This document shows positions 9,764 through 18,992 of a stretch of 64,000 nt of DNA, piece after piece. The stretch's first letter is position 1. Each line of letters opens with the position of its first letter. Origin of the DNA: an uncultured Lachnospiraceae bacterium. GTDB taxonomy: Bacteria > Bacillota > Clostridia > Lachnospirales > Lachnospiraceae. The notes under the pieces are model-generated. The model was not told where the DNA came from. It saw nothing but the letters and a program-made list of their open reading frames with translations, and made no database searches. The position numbers were made by a program, and so were the translations under genes. The stretch covers positions 1 through 64,000 of the forward strand of contig CAMWTP010000032.1 in assembly GCA_947177165.1 (NCBI GenBank), in the 5' to 3' direction.

Positions 9764-10891
9764 ATGAATGTATTGTTAATGGTGAGCTGGTACAGTCCGC
9801 AAGGGGAAATTCTGAATGGGGGAAATTTTCACTACGAATTGGCAGAAGAGTTACAAAAACATTGCAATTGCGCGATTTATTATCCTTACGATAGAAATAT
9901 CAAGGAACCTTTTATATCGCAGACAGAATGGGGAATCAAAACATACCGCTCACAGTATGAGTTGAAAAGAAAGATCAGAAACAGAATATATATGATTTTG
10001 GCTATGAGGAAAATAATTAAAGAATTTCAGCCGGACATTATTCATGGACAAGTGGCGACAGAAGCTGGAAGGTTTGCAATTATGCTTGGGGATTTGTTTC
10101 GCATTCCGGTTGTGATCTCTGAACATTCTGCAGTTGATGCGTCAGGTGTGCGAAGTTTTCCTCATTACTACTATGCAAAACGGGTGTATGCGCGCAGCTG
10201 TTACAATACATGTGTGTCGGACAGCCTTAGAGATGCCTTGACAGAGATATTTCCTCAATTTGAATTTCACACAGTCTATAATGGTATTAAAAGACTGGAA
10301 ATAAATAGAGGAAATAACGTCTATCGAACAGAAGGTGCTGTTAATATTGTGATCGTGGCAGGTCTGTATGACAGATATATCAAAGGTATGCAGTTCCTTC
10401 TGCCAGTTATGCAGCGTCTTTTGAAGGAAGGATATCCCGTTGTTCTTCATATCATAGGAGATGGTGATTACAGGCAGGAATTTGAACAGAAGGCGTGTGA
10501 TCTTAAGATTAGAGAGTATTGCTTTTTTCATGGGTACTGTGACAAAGAAAAACTATACAGCATATTGTATGAGATGGATTTTTCTGTTTGTGCGAGTGTT
10601 TTTGAATCGTTTAGCTGTGCAACTGCTGAGGCAATGATGTGTGGGAAACCGGTTGTGGCGACGAAGTGCGGCGGACCGGACTCGATTGTGACAAAAGATA
10701 CAGGAATCCTTGTTGAGAAAGAAAGCGAGCAGGCGCTTTATGAAGGGATGGCTGAGATGATTAAAAATTATCAGAACTATTCACCGCAGGTAATAGAAAC
10801 GTATGCATATAATAAATTTTCTGTTGATAAGATATGTCGTCAATATCTATCGATTTATGATTATGCATGTAAAAGACGCAAAAAGAAATAG
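9764..10891 (+). CDS. Family 4 glycosyltransferase
   Basis: A 375-aa GT-B enzyme. The N-terminal domain has MVSWYSPQGEILNGGNFHYE (acceptor-side glycine motif) and PDIIHGQ; the C-terminal domain has IVAGLYDRYIKGMQFLLPVM, LHIIGDGD and the retaining GT4 donor motif VFESFSCATAEAMMCGKPVV (E-x7-E), followed by TKCGGPDSIV. It transfers a sugar from a nucleotide donor to the growing glycan on the inner face of the membrane. The gene starts 2 nt after the aminotransferase stop and is probably translationally coupled, having no strong ribosome site of its own. Confidence 0.9.
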   Translation: MNVLLMVSWYSPQGEILNGGNFHYELAEELQKHCNCAIYYPYDRNIKEPFISQTEWGIKTYRSQYELKRKIRNRIYMILAMRKIIKEFQPDIIHGQVATEAGRFAIMLGDLFRIPVVISEHSAVDASGVRSFPHYYYAKRVYARSCYNTCVSDSLRDALTEIFPQFEFHTVYNGIKRLEINRGNNVYRTEGAVNIVIVAGLYDRYIKGMQFLLPVMQRLLKEGYPVVLHIIGDGDYRQEFEQKACDLKIREYCFFHGYCDKEKLYSILYEMDFSVCASVFESFSCATAEAMMCGKPVVATKCGGPDSIVTKDTGILVEKESEQALYEGMAEMIKNYQNYSPQVIETYAYNKFSVDKICRQYLSIYDYACKRRKKK

Positions 10892-10895
10892 GGAA

Positions 10896-11909
10896 ATGGG
10901 GTTCTTCATGAAATGGTTAAATGGTTTTTTGATAAAACGATATAATCAGATGATAGCATGGAAGTGGCTAAATGTGAACAATGTGTTTTGCCGTCGGTTT
11001 CGTGGAATGTTGTTTCATAACATTTGTTACAAATGTGAGGCAAGCTTTGGTAAAAAGAATCCGGAAAGAGTGTTTTATGTAATACGCTGCCCGCAGGAAG
11101 AACTGGGAGTGTTTGGATTATTTAATTATGTAGTCTATCATTTGAAACTAGCGGTGAGATTAAATGCAGAACCGGTTGTCGATTGGAAATACTATCCCAA
11201 TAATTACATTTCTGAAGATTATTTGGTGGGAAAAGAAAATGCGTGGGAACATTTTTTCTGTCAAACAACAGATATAACGATTGATGAAGTGTATCAAAGC
11301 AGGAATGTTATTATGAGTCACGGAAACGGTGAGGGAACTTTAGGGGAGATTTATGTCCCAGAAGAGCTGCAGAAGAGCCATGAGTTGGTAAAGCAGTATA
11401 TTCGATTAAATGCACAGACATATCATCATATTGAAAAAAAATATGAGGAATTGGGATTGGGTGGAAAAAAAGTGTTGGGAGTCAAATGTCGTGGAACGGA
11501 TTTTGTAACAGCGAAACCGAAAGGGCATTCAGTTTGTCCGACTGCGAAAGAGACATTTGATAAAATATTGGAATTGGAACAGGTCTGGGGCAAATACGAT
11601 CTTATTTTTTTGGCAACGGAGGATTATAACATATTAGATGAAATGAAACAATATTTTGACGAAAGATTAGTTTATTTGGATGAAAGGCGTTTTGAAACAG
11701 TAGGAGAGAAGTGGTTGAGTCAGGTATATGATGACACGAAATATTCAGGGAAGAAATACGAAGATATGCTTTCCTATATTAGCTCTGTCTATATACTGGC
11801 GTCTTGTGATGCATTAGTATTGCCTGTAGTTGGTGCATCTTTAGGAGCAATGCGAATTAAAGGCTGCTGTGAGAAATATTATATATTTCAAATGGGAATT
11901 TATCAGTGA
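10896..11909 (+). CDS. O-fucosyltransferase/GT11-like glycosyltransferase
   Basis: About 337 aa. The central VLGVKCRGTDF resembles the conserved H-x-R-x-G-D-x-like block of fucosyltransferase-type GT-B enzymes (GT11, GT23, GT65 and relatives), and a later segment YEDMLSYISSVYILASCDALVLP matches the donor-domain helix of the same families. The substrate is probably GDP-linked, as is usual for those families, but this is inference. The open frame begins at 10803 inside the preceding gene; I chose the ATG at 10896 just after that gene's stop, with 10908 as an equally possible start. Confidence 0.6.
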   Translation: MGFFMKWLNGFLIKRYNQMIAWKWLNVNNVFCRRFRGMLFHNICYKCEASFGKKNPERVFYVIRCPQEELGVFGLFNYVVYHLKLAVRLNAEPVVDWKYYPNNYISEDYLVGKENAWEHFFCQTTDITIDEVYQSRNVIMSHGNGEGTLGEIYVPEELQKSHELVKQYIRLNAQTYHHIEKKYEELGLGGKKVLGVKCRGTDFVTAKPKGHSVCPTAKETFDKILELEQVWGKYDLIFLATEDYNILDEMKQYFDERLVYLDERRFETVGEKWLSQVYDDTKYSGKKYEDMLSYISSVYILASCDALVLPVVGASLGAMRIKGCCEKYYIFQMGIYQ

Positions 11910-11932
11910 TTTTTATAAAATGAGGTTTTAAA

Positions 11933-12952
11933 ATGAGATGTACACCTGTGATAATTATAACATTAAATAGATATGAGCATTTGCGAAGATGTGTTGAATC
12001 TCTTAAGAAAAACAATTTGGCGAACAAGACGGATCTTTATATCGGTTTAGACTATCCGCCCAATTTTCGATATGAAGAAGGATATAAAGAAGTAAAAGAT
12101 TATTTGAATAAAGGAATTGATGGGTTTCAGAACGTGACTATTGTACAACAAACTGAAAATAAAGGCATGTTTGGGAACTTTGTATCGGTGCAGGAAGAGG
12201 TATATAGGAAATACGATAGATTCATATATACAGAGGATGATAATGAATTTGCAGCCAATTATCTGGAATATATGAATTTGTGTCTTGAAAAGTATGAACA
12301 TGAGGACTCTGTTCTGGCTGTTTCGGGTTATAGTTATCCGATTGATAAGAAGGAATTTAGAGGGAATGTATTCCAATGTGGGACCTATTTTTCTGCATCG
12401 GGATATGGTATGTGGAAATTGAAAGAAGATAAGATGCGGAAGCACCTTAATAAGCCGTTTTTTAGTAAATTGTATTTCGACAAAAAATTTATGAAAAAAT
12501 TATTGAATCTTAGTCGGAATCAGTATGTAAATATGATCAAGGGTATGCTTGAATATACACCAGATCTTATTTCGAAAGGAGAGGTTAGAGAAGTTGATCT
12601 TGCTTTCGGGTTGTATATGGTTGCATGTGGGAAAAACGTAGTGTACCCAGTTGTTTCCAAGGTACGTAATTGGGGGTATGACGGAACTGGAGTTAACTGT
12701 AGCAGGACTCGAATTAGGCAAAATGAGAAAATGAATCATAGAAATTATCTGTTTGAGAAACAAGCTATAGATGAAGATATAAGTTTCACAGAAATTGTAG
12801 AAGATACAGATATTACGCAGGAACATATTAATAGAATGTTGGAAGGATATTTTTCGATTTCAGAGAAAGAGTATCTAAAAGCTACGATAGCATATGTGTT
12901 TTCAAGGAGAGTGGGAATTGAGAATGTGCAAAAAATGATTGTGCGAAAATAG
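11933..12952 (+). CDS. GT2-like (GT-A fold) glycosyltransferase
   Basis: A 339-aa protein with the GT-A opening TPVIIITLNRYEHLRRCVESL, IVQQTENKGMFGNFVSVQEEV and a metal-binding acidic cluster YTEDDNEFAANYLEYMN. The C-terminal half carries VSGYSYPI and FSASGYGMWKL, typical of family-2 enzymes acting in polysaccharide clusters. It is preceded by a modest GAGG site at 11921. It lies between the fucosyltransferase-like gene and a broken gene, in the same direction. The donor sugar is unknown. Confidence 0.8.
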   Translation: MRCTPVIIITLNRYEHLRRCVESLKKNNLANKTDLYIGLDYPPNFRYEEGYKEVKDYLNKGIDGFQNVTIVQQTENKGMFGNFVSVQEEVYRKYDRFIYTEDDNEFAANYLEYMNLCLEKYEHEDSVLAVSGYSYPIDKKEFRGNVFQCGTYFSASGYGMWKLKEDKMRKHLNKPFFSKLYFDKKFMKKLLNLSRNQYVNMIKGMLEYTPDLISKGEVREVDLAFGLYMVACGKNVVYPVVSKVRNWGYDGTGVNCSRTRIRQNEKMNHRNYLFEKQAIDEDISFTEIVEDTDITQEHINRMLEGYFSISEKEYLKATIAYVFSRRVGIENVQKMIVRK

Positions 12953-12970
12953 AGTATTGGAGAGAAGGGT

Positions 12971-13737
12971 ATGCTGCGAATTATTTCAGCTTATATTTCT
13001 GTAGGGCAAGGAGTTCCTAGCGTTACAATTCGTAATGCTGCTGACAGATTGAATGATTATCTAAAGACAATACAATGGGCAATAGAAGAAACAGATTTTA
13101 CAGATATTATTTTTGCGATAATAGTAATTTTGATTTAGATTCAGTTGATAAAATGCACATATTAAAAGAACAGAGCGAAAGTGTTGGGAAAAAGCTAGAG
13201 TATTATTGTTTTCAAGGTGATTTAGCAGCTGTTCGGGCAAAAGGAAAGGGGTATGGAGAAGGTGAGATAATCTCATGATTATATGATCATTGTTCAATAA
13301 TGCGAAAATAAGGGTATTATTATAAAATTACAGGTAGATTAACTATTCGTAATATTGATCAGATCTGCTTATCAGAAAAACCTGAGAATACTTTTATTTT
13401 TGATATAGGGTCGGGTTGTGTGAATACAAGGTTTTATAAATTGAGTATGAACGACTTTAGATTATTTTTTAAAAACGCTTATATGATTGTAGATGACACA
13501 AAAGAATTATTTTTAGAACATGTGTATTATAATATACTGATTAATGAGCATCTGAAATTTAGACGTTTCAATAGAAGTCTGGAGTTTAGAGGGAAATCAG
13601 GTACAAATGGAGCAGAGTATTGTGCAATATATAACAAAAATATGTTTGCTGAGTTAGTTTATAATAGTTTTCTGTATAGAACATATTTTGGAAGAGAAAT
13701 CTTGAAGTATATCAGACGTATTGTGGTAAAAGAATAG
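12971..13737 (+). pseudogene. Degraded glycan-cluster gene (frameshift plus in-frame stops)
   Basis: The gene starts well (MLRIISAYISVGQG at 12971) but shifts frame in a T run at 13110-13114: the next frame continues directly with CDNSNFDLDSVDKMHILKE. Adding one T restores the join. That frame then meets TGA at 13276-13278 and TAA shortly after, yet resumes with YYYKITGRLTIRNIDQICLS and runs to TAG at 13737. The pieces together would make about 255 aa of a family I associate with polysaccharide clusters (possible glycosyltransferase), but I cannot name it. At least three lesions make a functional product unlikely. Confidence 0.75.
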
Positions 13738-13760
13738 TTAAGGGTGCAAAGGAATTATAT

Positions 13761-14504
13761 ATGGGGAAAAACGTAACTATCATAACTGTCTGCTACAATA
13801 GTTCGCTGACAATCAGACAAACGATAGAGAGTGTCTTACATCAGACGTATCAGGATATAGAGTATGTTATAGTAGATGGGGGCTCAGAGGATGAAACGTT
13901 GTCGATAATAAAAGAATATCAGCCAGCGTTTGGGGAACGGTTAAAGTTTGTTTCTGAGCCTGATCAGGGTATCTATGATGCGATGAACAAAGGAATTCGT
14001 TTGGCGACGGGGAAGCTGATTGGAATTTTGAACAGCGATGATTTTTATGAGCATGCGGCAGTGGAGCATATGATAGATGCCATGACGGATGAAAAATATC
14101 AGATATTATATGGATTTGTGCGCTATATGAAGGCGGGAATAGAGTGTTCTATAGACAGGCGGTCTCATAAATTCCTTAGGGAAGGCATGATAAGCCATCC
14201 GGCGTGTTTTGTCACAAAGGCGGTGTATGATGATTTCGGAACTTATGATTTGCGATATATTAGCGCGGCGGATTATGACTTTATGCTTAGAATGAGCCAG
14301 ATTGATGAAGTCAGATTTTATCCTGTTGATCATCTTATTACTAATTTCTCACTTGGGGGAATGAGCGCTACAGCAGCGGCGTGGCTGGATCTGCAAAAAC
14401 TTCGGAGAGATTATGGTATGATCTCGAACAAGGAATATAAAAAACAAATTTTTAAGGGCAGAGTATGTGAGATTTGTAATAAATATACGTTTTGGAAGAA
14501 ATGA
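13761..14504 (+). CDS. Family 2 glycosyltransferase (WcaA-like)
   Basis: A complete 247-aa GT-A enzyme: NVTIITVCYNSSLTIRQTIE, SVLHQTYQDIEYVIVDGGSE, PDQGIYDAMNKGIRLATG, and the metal-binding ILNSDDFYEH (DxD-equivalent). ISHPACFVTKAVYDDFG and ISAADYDFMLRM complete the acceptor region. Length and motifs are normal for family members that add a single sugar to lipid-linked oligosaccharide. AAAGGA precedes the ATG. It is the last intact gene before the insertion-sequence cluster. Confidence 0.92.
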   Translation: MGKNVTIITVCYNSSLTIRQTIESVLHQTYQDIEYVIVDGGSEDETLSIIKEYQPAFGERLKFVSEPDQGIYDAMNKGIRLATGKLIGILNSDDFYEHAAVEHMIDAMTDEKYQILYGFVRYMKAGIECSIDRRSHKFLREGMISHPACFVTKAVYDDFGTYDLRYISAADYDFMLRMSQIDEVRFYPVDHLITNFSLGGMSATAAAWLDLQKLRRDYGMISNKEYKKQIFKGRVCEICNKYTFWKK

Positions 14505-14527
14505 CTGTTAGGTTAGGGAGAATATTT

Positions 14528-14635
14528 ATGTGTAAAGTTTCAATTATTATGCCGTTATACAACGCAGAAAAATATGTTGATAAAGCCATAAGAAGTATAT
14601 TGAATCAGTCATTCACTGATTTCGAATTAATAGTT
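14528..14635 (+). pseudogene. 5' fragment of a GT2 glycosyltransferase interrupted by insertion sequences
   Basis: From ATG 14528 (AGGGAG upstream) the frame encodes the classic GT2 opening KVSIIMPLYNAEKYVDKAIR and LNQSFTDFELIV, where VDDCS is expected next. Instead the sequence changes to insertion-sequence DNA and the frame ends at 14683. The likely 3' part of the same gene lies 2.8 kb downstream at 17463-18167. The segment encoding the DxD region is missing from both fragments, so the insertion was accompanied by a deletion or the two pieces came from different genes. Confidence 0.75.
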
Positions 14636-15720
14636 ATGGTGATAGTCAATAACTGTGTTGGTGTTACTTTAAAGTATTACTAACTTATAGTCGCGAATAT
14701 CATTTACACTATGCCAGTAACAGTTTTGACCGACTGTACACAAGGATGAAAATAACATATCCTTCAGAGTATCTGCACATCGGAAAGCAATAGAAAACAA
14801 AACATTATAGCGGTTGATATACTTTGTAGCAACTCCACGATAATGATTATAGGTCTCTTTGATAAAGGAATGCAGGCTATTTACTGTATTGAGGTTAAAT
14901 ATGTCTCTGCCTGCTTCCTGTTTTACATCTACAACAGTACAACTGGTAATTGTTTCGAGAACATTATAGCTACGAAGGCCGTCTGTAAGTACGAGTGTTT
15001 CTTCCGCAATATGTCCACGAAATATTTCATCAAGTTCTTTACCTGATGGTTTTGCCCGGTTTACAGTAGCCGCAATGGCACCGCCGTCACGCTGGATACC
15101 GGTGCAGATAGCTACATACTCATTTGAAATGCCACGTTTGGAGGCCTTTGCACCGTGTTTGCGTGCTTCGCGGCCTGCCGTTTTAGGAACCTGACTGCCT
15201 TTGTAACAATCCAGTACAAATGTTTCGTCAAGTTCAGCGATACCAGAAAGAAGAACAGGATTGTTTTCAAGAAAATCCTGTAAAGCCATAAGTATTTTGT
15301 GCCGCATATTAAAGGCTGTCTGGTGTGAAAAACCATATTTTTTTGCTGATTTATCAAGTGATACACCACATAATGTATCACGAATAAAATCTGTCCATAC
15401 AGACTGGTTGTAATGAGAATTTGACATTATCATATTGGTCGAGCGCATATATGTACGTTTACAGTCACGGCATAGGAAGCGTTGTTTACCTTTTCTGTGA
15501 CCATACTTTATGACGTGCGTTTTGTTGCAGTATGGGCAGCCGGGCGTTTCTTCTGGCTGCTGATTTACAGAAATAATACTGAGTACGAAACTAATAATAC
15601 GATCCAGCTCAGATTCACATAGCTGTTTAATATAATCAAAGAGTGTATTAATCTTATCGTTCATAAACTTATCACCTCGAAATATTGTAGATAAGTTAAC
15701 GAAAGAATTTAATGGAGGGC
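14636..15720 (-). mobile_element. IS1595-like insertion sequence (approximate ends)
   Basis: The element is defined by its transposase and by the point at which the GT2 reading frame breaks (about 14636). The left edge reads TGGTGATAGTCAATAAC, a plausible terminal repeat, but I find no convincing inverted copy at the right side. Either the right end is altered by the adjacent second element or the ends are not where I place them. The right limit is set before the hairpin at 15729. Confidence 0.5.
14669..15664 (-). CDS. IS1595-family (ISXO2-like) transposase
   Basis: A 331-aa protein with an N-terminal zinc ribbon (CPYCNKTHVIKYGHRKGKQ and FLCRDCKRTY, two CxxC pairs), a helical linker, and the ISXO2-like DDE core: IAELDETFV, LVLTDGLRSY and the ETYNHYRGVATKYINRY segment near the C-terminus. 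The frame is uninterrupted, so it may still be active. It runs opposite to the surrounding glycan genes. Confidence 0.9.
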   Translation of the reverse strand: MNDKINTLFDYIKQLCESELDRIISFVLSIISVNQQPEETPGCPYCNKTHVIKYGHRKGKQRFLCRDCKRTYMRSTNMIMSNSHYNQSVWTDFIRDTLCGVSLDKSAKKYGFSHQTAFNMRHKILMALQDFLENNPVLLSGIAELDETFVLDCYKGSQVPKTAGREARKHGAKASKRGISNEYVAICTGIQRDGGAIAATVNRAKPSGKELDEIFRGHIAEETLVLTDGLRSYNVLETITSCTVVDVKQEAGRDIFNLNTVNSLHSFIKETYNHYRGVATKYINRYNVLFSIAFRCADTLKDMLFSSLCTVGQNCYWHSVNDIRDYKLVIL

Positions 15721-15728
15721 ATGACTTG

Positions 15729-15753
15729 AAAACCTCCCCCTGCGGCAGGTTTT
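15729..15753. terminator. Hairpin at the left end of the IS1182-like element
   Basis: AAAACCT at 15729-15735 pairs with AGGTTTT at 15747-15753 around a GC-rich loop. It lies 37 nt past the transposase stop, so it may end its transcript or form part of the IS end. Confidence 0.4.
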
Positions 15754-15789
15754 GAAAGAAGATTATGTAAGTTCAAAGCTATACTATGT

Positions 15790-17273
15790 TTACGCTTCCT
15801 GTTTTGCCAGTTTCTTCAGCCGTGCGTCCAGATGGATGCAGATGCCAATAATCATGGTGAAAAAGGAATAACGTTTCCTGGTGTGGATGCCCATATCATG
15901 AAGATGGTAGTCATTTAATACCCGGTTATTCACCCTTTCGCAGGAAGTACGGTTATTGTAGATTTTCTTATATTCCTCCGTTCCCCGTGGGACAGGGGTA
16001 TAGAAACGGATATCCCAGTCCGGTTTTGTGTAGACACAGCGACCGTAAGGAGAGGAAGAACATTTTTCCTTACAGGGGCAGGAATCCACTTTGCAGCAGA
16101 CCAGCGGGCAGCGCCATTTGTGGGAATGTTTCTGCCTGCAGTACCCCCAGTTGACCATGCGGAAACCAGCCATGCACAGCGGGGTTCCGTCTGAATCAAT
16201 GGAGACGGTGTCCGGGATGGAATCCGGGCGTCCCCGGTTGGAATTAAGGTCAATAAAAGGGCGGATCTTCCATTTCTGGCAGAGTCCGTAAGTGGCGTAG
16301 TTATCATGGGCGGAGTCCAGGCAGATGTCCCTGACAGGGATATCCGGGTTAAGGGTTTTGAATTCCCGAAGGGAAACGATAGCGCTGACACTGTCGTGGC
16401 GTCTGGCATCCAGGAAACGGATATGCAGGGGCAGGTCAACACCAGGTTCTGCATTGTGGGAGCAGAGCATGTAAAGGGTGTGTCCAAAATAAAAGACATC
16501 CTCGTCGCTGTCCCATCCCCAGTGGGCATCAGGATCGGAGAAATGGCGGTTACAGGAACAGCCCGTGATACCTTTTTCCAGGCAGTTACAGACCTTATGC
16601 CCATAAGGGGAGGCATGGGAATGGACGCAGGTGCCGTCGCCGGAAAGGGTGATGCCTTTTCCGGGATGAGCCCGTCCTTAAGGGATGGGAGGATGGCGGC
16701 AAGACGAAAAACCTGCCGGAGCCTTTTCTCATAATGGAAAGGAAATTCAATGTGGTTCAGGGCATAAGCGGCCATCTTATCCGTGATGCCTGAATGCTTA
16801 TTGGGAAGTTTCTTTCCTTTGCCGGGCTTATTGGAAGGTTTTCCATTTTTATCCTTCGGGAAAAGGTCCTTCCTGCCGGTTTGCTGAGAGGTTTTAGACT
16901 GTGTCCAGATCCTGTCCATGAAGTCAAAGTAAGAGCCCGGCGGCGGGAGGGAGTCCTGTGGAGAGCCGACCAGGGCGGCCCGGAGACTGTCAGCCTTGAG
17001 TTTCAGGAGCCAGGCGGTCAGACTGGTGAAACCGAGCATTACCATAAGGATAAGTGAGCGGATGATCTGTGTCTGGTTTTTGGCAGGCCTGCCGACAGGA
17101 GAATAGAAAGCGGAAAGGTATTCCATTACCGGATCCAGGTTGAGCAGGCGGAGTTTCTTCCTGACAGGGCCAAATTCGAGCAGGAGCCTTGTGCGCTGGG
17201 AAGAATCAGGATGTACTTTTGTTTCATGCAGGAAAGTCAAATATTCCTGATGGGACTGCCAGTGAATTAACAT
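15790..17273 (-). pseudogene. DDE transposase (IS1182/IS5-superfamily type), frameshifted
   Basis: The N-terminal part begins at 17273 (MLIHWQSHQEYLTFLHETKV) and runs correctly through PVGRPAKNQTQIIRSLILM to about EKRLRQVFRLAAIL. Near 16653-16660 one base of an AAAAGG run is missing; the true continuation (ITLSGDGTCVHSHASPYGHK) is in another frame and runs through DICLDSAHDNYATY and the RTSCERVNNRVLNDY signature to 15790. The intact protein would be about 494 aa. The frame continuing past the lesion encodes a nonsense tail. Unless programmed frameshifting occurs, the element is immobile on its own. Confidence 0.8.
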
Positions 17274-17327
17274 ATGTGTGTCCTCCTTTGGTTTTGATGA
17301 AAAACGAATAGTTCCTCTTAACCAAAG

Positions 17328-17373
17328 GGCCGCGATTACTGACTGCTTTCTTTAGTAGTCAGTAATCGCGGCC
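17328..17373. repeat. 17-bp perfect palindrome at the right end of the IS1182-like element
   Basis: GGCCGCGATTACTGACT at 17328-17344 is exactly complementary to 17357-17373 with a 12-nt loop. It lies 55 nt upstream of the transposase start, where it could block read-through transcription into the transposase gene or take part in end recognition. Confidence 0.7.
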
Positions 17374-17462
17374 GCACAAACTGGCAGGTTTGTCAATAGG
17401 AATATGAAAATTTTCTTAAAAAATAGAAAAGATGTAAGAATCCCACTGAAAAGTGGAGGTGA

Positions 17463-18167
17463 AGAAAAAACGGGGTACTTTGGAAACACAGTGTTTTCAA
17501 GGGTTGTGAGTTTCCGAGAGTACTCAAAGATTTAAATGAGGTATGGAAAGGATGTAGGTCGCCTAAAAGAATAAATGCACTGTTTTTGTTCGGGGATCCT
17601 GTTCCGAACAGTTCGGCAATGGTTCGCAGAAAAGTTATAATTGATAATAATATACGTTTCAGGGAGAATATGTATGGTATTGAGGATTATAGATTTTGGA
17701 GTGAAGTGAGCTTAAGAGGGTTAATTGGCAGTATTGATGAAGTGATGCTATATAACAGGTTAGGTCATGGCAGTGAATCAGGTGTTCAGAATACTCCAGA
17801 AAATCAAAATTTGAGGAAGATTGAGTTCTTTAATACTAAAGATATTTTGTTTTCTAATTACGGAGTGAATTTTAAGGATAAAGAGCGGGAAAAATTATAT
17901 GAAACATTTTCTGAATGTAGAACCGCAGCATCGTTTTCAGAACTGGTAACGGTTTTTCCTATAATAATGAAAATAATAAAACAGACATTCAGATGCAGCA
18001 TTTCCAGAGAGATTCGGCAGGTTTGCTACATGATTTATTTTAGTACTGTTATAAATAGTATTAAGGCAAAAGTGACAGGACGGAACAGAATGTGGTATGA
18101 ATATAGAAATAGAAAGAATGTAGTTCCTGATAGCTTGAAGGATGATTTTGAGAGATTTGTCAAGTAA
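17463..18167 (+). pseudogene. 3' fragment of a GT2 glycosyltransferase
   Basis: Open frame from just after TGA at 17460 to 18167. From about 17530 it reads as a glycosyltransferase C-terminal half: DLNEVWKGCRSPKRINALFL, GDPVPNSSAMVRRKVIIDNN, then FRENMYGIEDYRFWSEVSLR, the typical GIEDYDLWLR-like block of GT2 proteins. The N-terminal catalytic part is absent; the best candidate for it is the fragment at 14528-14635. A TTG at 17586 could start a truncated product but has no ribosome site and would lack the nucleotide-binding domain. Confidence 0.75.
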
Positions 18168-18992
18168 ACCACATGATTCGTTCGCTTGGTACAACAATAA
18201 ATAAAATTTCGAAAGCGGAAATCTTTGTATCATACAAAAAAGGGTAGAACCAAAAATCTGGCTCTGCCCATTTGTAACTATCCACAAATTTTATATCAGA
18301 TTTTGAGCTTACACAAAATTTGAAGCGATGTAAATGGTAAAAGTGCGTATCGGTAATTAGGCTGTACACGCCCCTCAAAGCTTTCAGTTCTGCTCCCTCT
18401 ATATCTATTTTAATAACAATAGGCGAAGTCTCGTAACTCAGCAAATAATCTAATGTTATTACTTTTCCGCTTTCCACATGTTCTCCACATAACGCTGGAA
18501 TAATTATAGCCTTCTCTTTATAGGGCTTAAAGGTTGCTCTCAACGCATCAATCCATCTCTCTTCACATTCGATTATATATACCTTATTCATATCTTCTAT
18601 ATAATCCAGTGCGACAAGTCCTTCTGCAGCTCCTACATCAACAAAGATATCGCCCAGAGCAGGTTTATTTAGTGGATTCCAATAAAAATGGGGACTTCTG
18701 GCATCCTGCTCATACCTGACCTGTCTATATAAGTCTATAATCCGGTTAACCCGATAGTCCCGTGGATAATACAGACGTTTTCCATTATGTATAACATGAT
18801 GCTTCATTTCTTCTTCATCATAAAATACATCAACATTCATATCCAGATATTTTTCTATGAAACTGTATGGTACACAATGGAGTCCATTAGAATGTAACAG
18901 TTCAGCATTGGCTTCATTTTCTTTCTAATTTCAACTGGAATTAAAAGGTGGTATACTTTTACAATTATATCCAAAACATTCTGATTAAGCAT
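18160..18992 (-). pseudogene. FkbM-family methyltransferase with an N-terminal frameshift
   Basis: The catalytic part is clear: DIFVDVGAAEGLVAL (SAM motif I), VYIIECEERW, ITLDYLL and SPIVIKIDIEGAELKALRG, the FkbM signature. The ATG at 18840 gives 226 aa, but upstream the same frame stays open (NGLHCVPYSFIEKYLD) without a start codon, while the properly initiated N-terminus (ATG 18992, AAAGGAG 8 nt away, MLNQNVLDIIVKVYHLL) is in another frame. The two starts differ by 152 nt, not a multiple of three, so a single indel at about 18890-18930 has probably broken the gene. Its 3' end overlaps the GT2 fragment by 8 nt. Confidence 0.65.

Larger units (their letters stand above)
15724..17400 (-). mobile_element. 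IS1182-like insertion sequence with hairpin ends (approximate)
   Basis: It spans a frameshifted DDE transposase flanked by hairpins. The left edge has TTGAAAACCT and the right edge, read on the other strand, TTGACAAACCT, a weak inverted pair that I take as the terminal repeats. A 17-bp perfect palindrome sits just inside the right end. The element is adjacent to the IS1595-like copy, making a tandem insertion within the GT2 gene. Its GC content is visibly higher than that of the surrounding glycan genes. Confidence 0.55.

Noticed and set aside
15790..16470. Separate 226-aa gene on the minus strand
   Set aside because: It is the C-terminal part of the frameshifted transposase; its true upstream continuation is visible in the same frame up to the lesion near 16655.
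16306..17057. Plus-strand open frames of 87-142 codons
   Set aside because: They are shadows of the GC-rich transposase coding sequence and have no ribosome sites.
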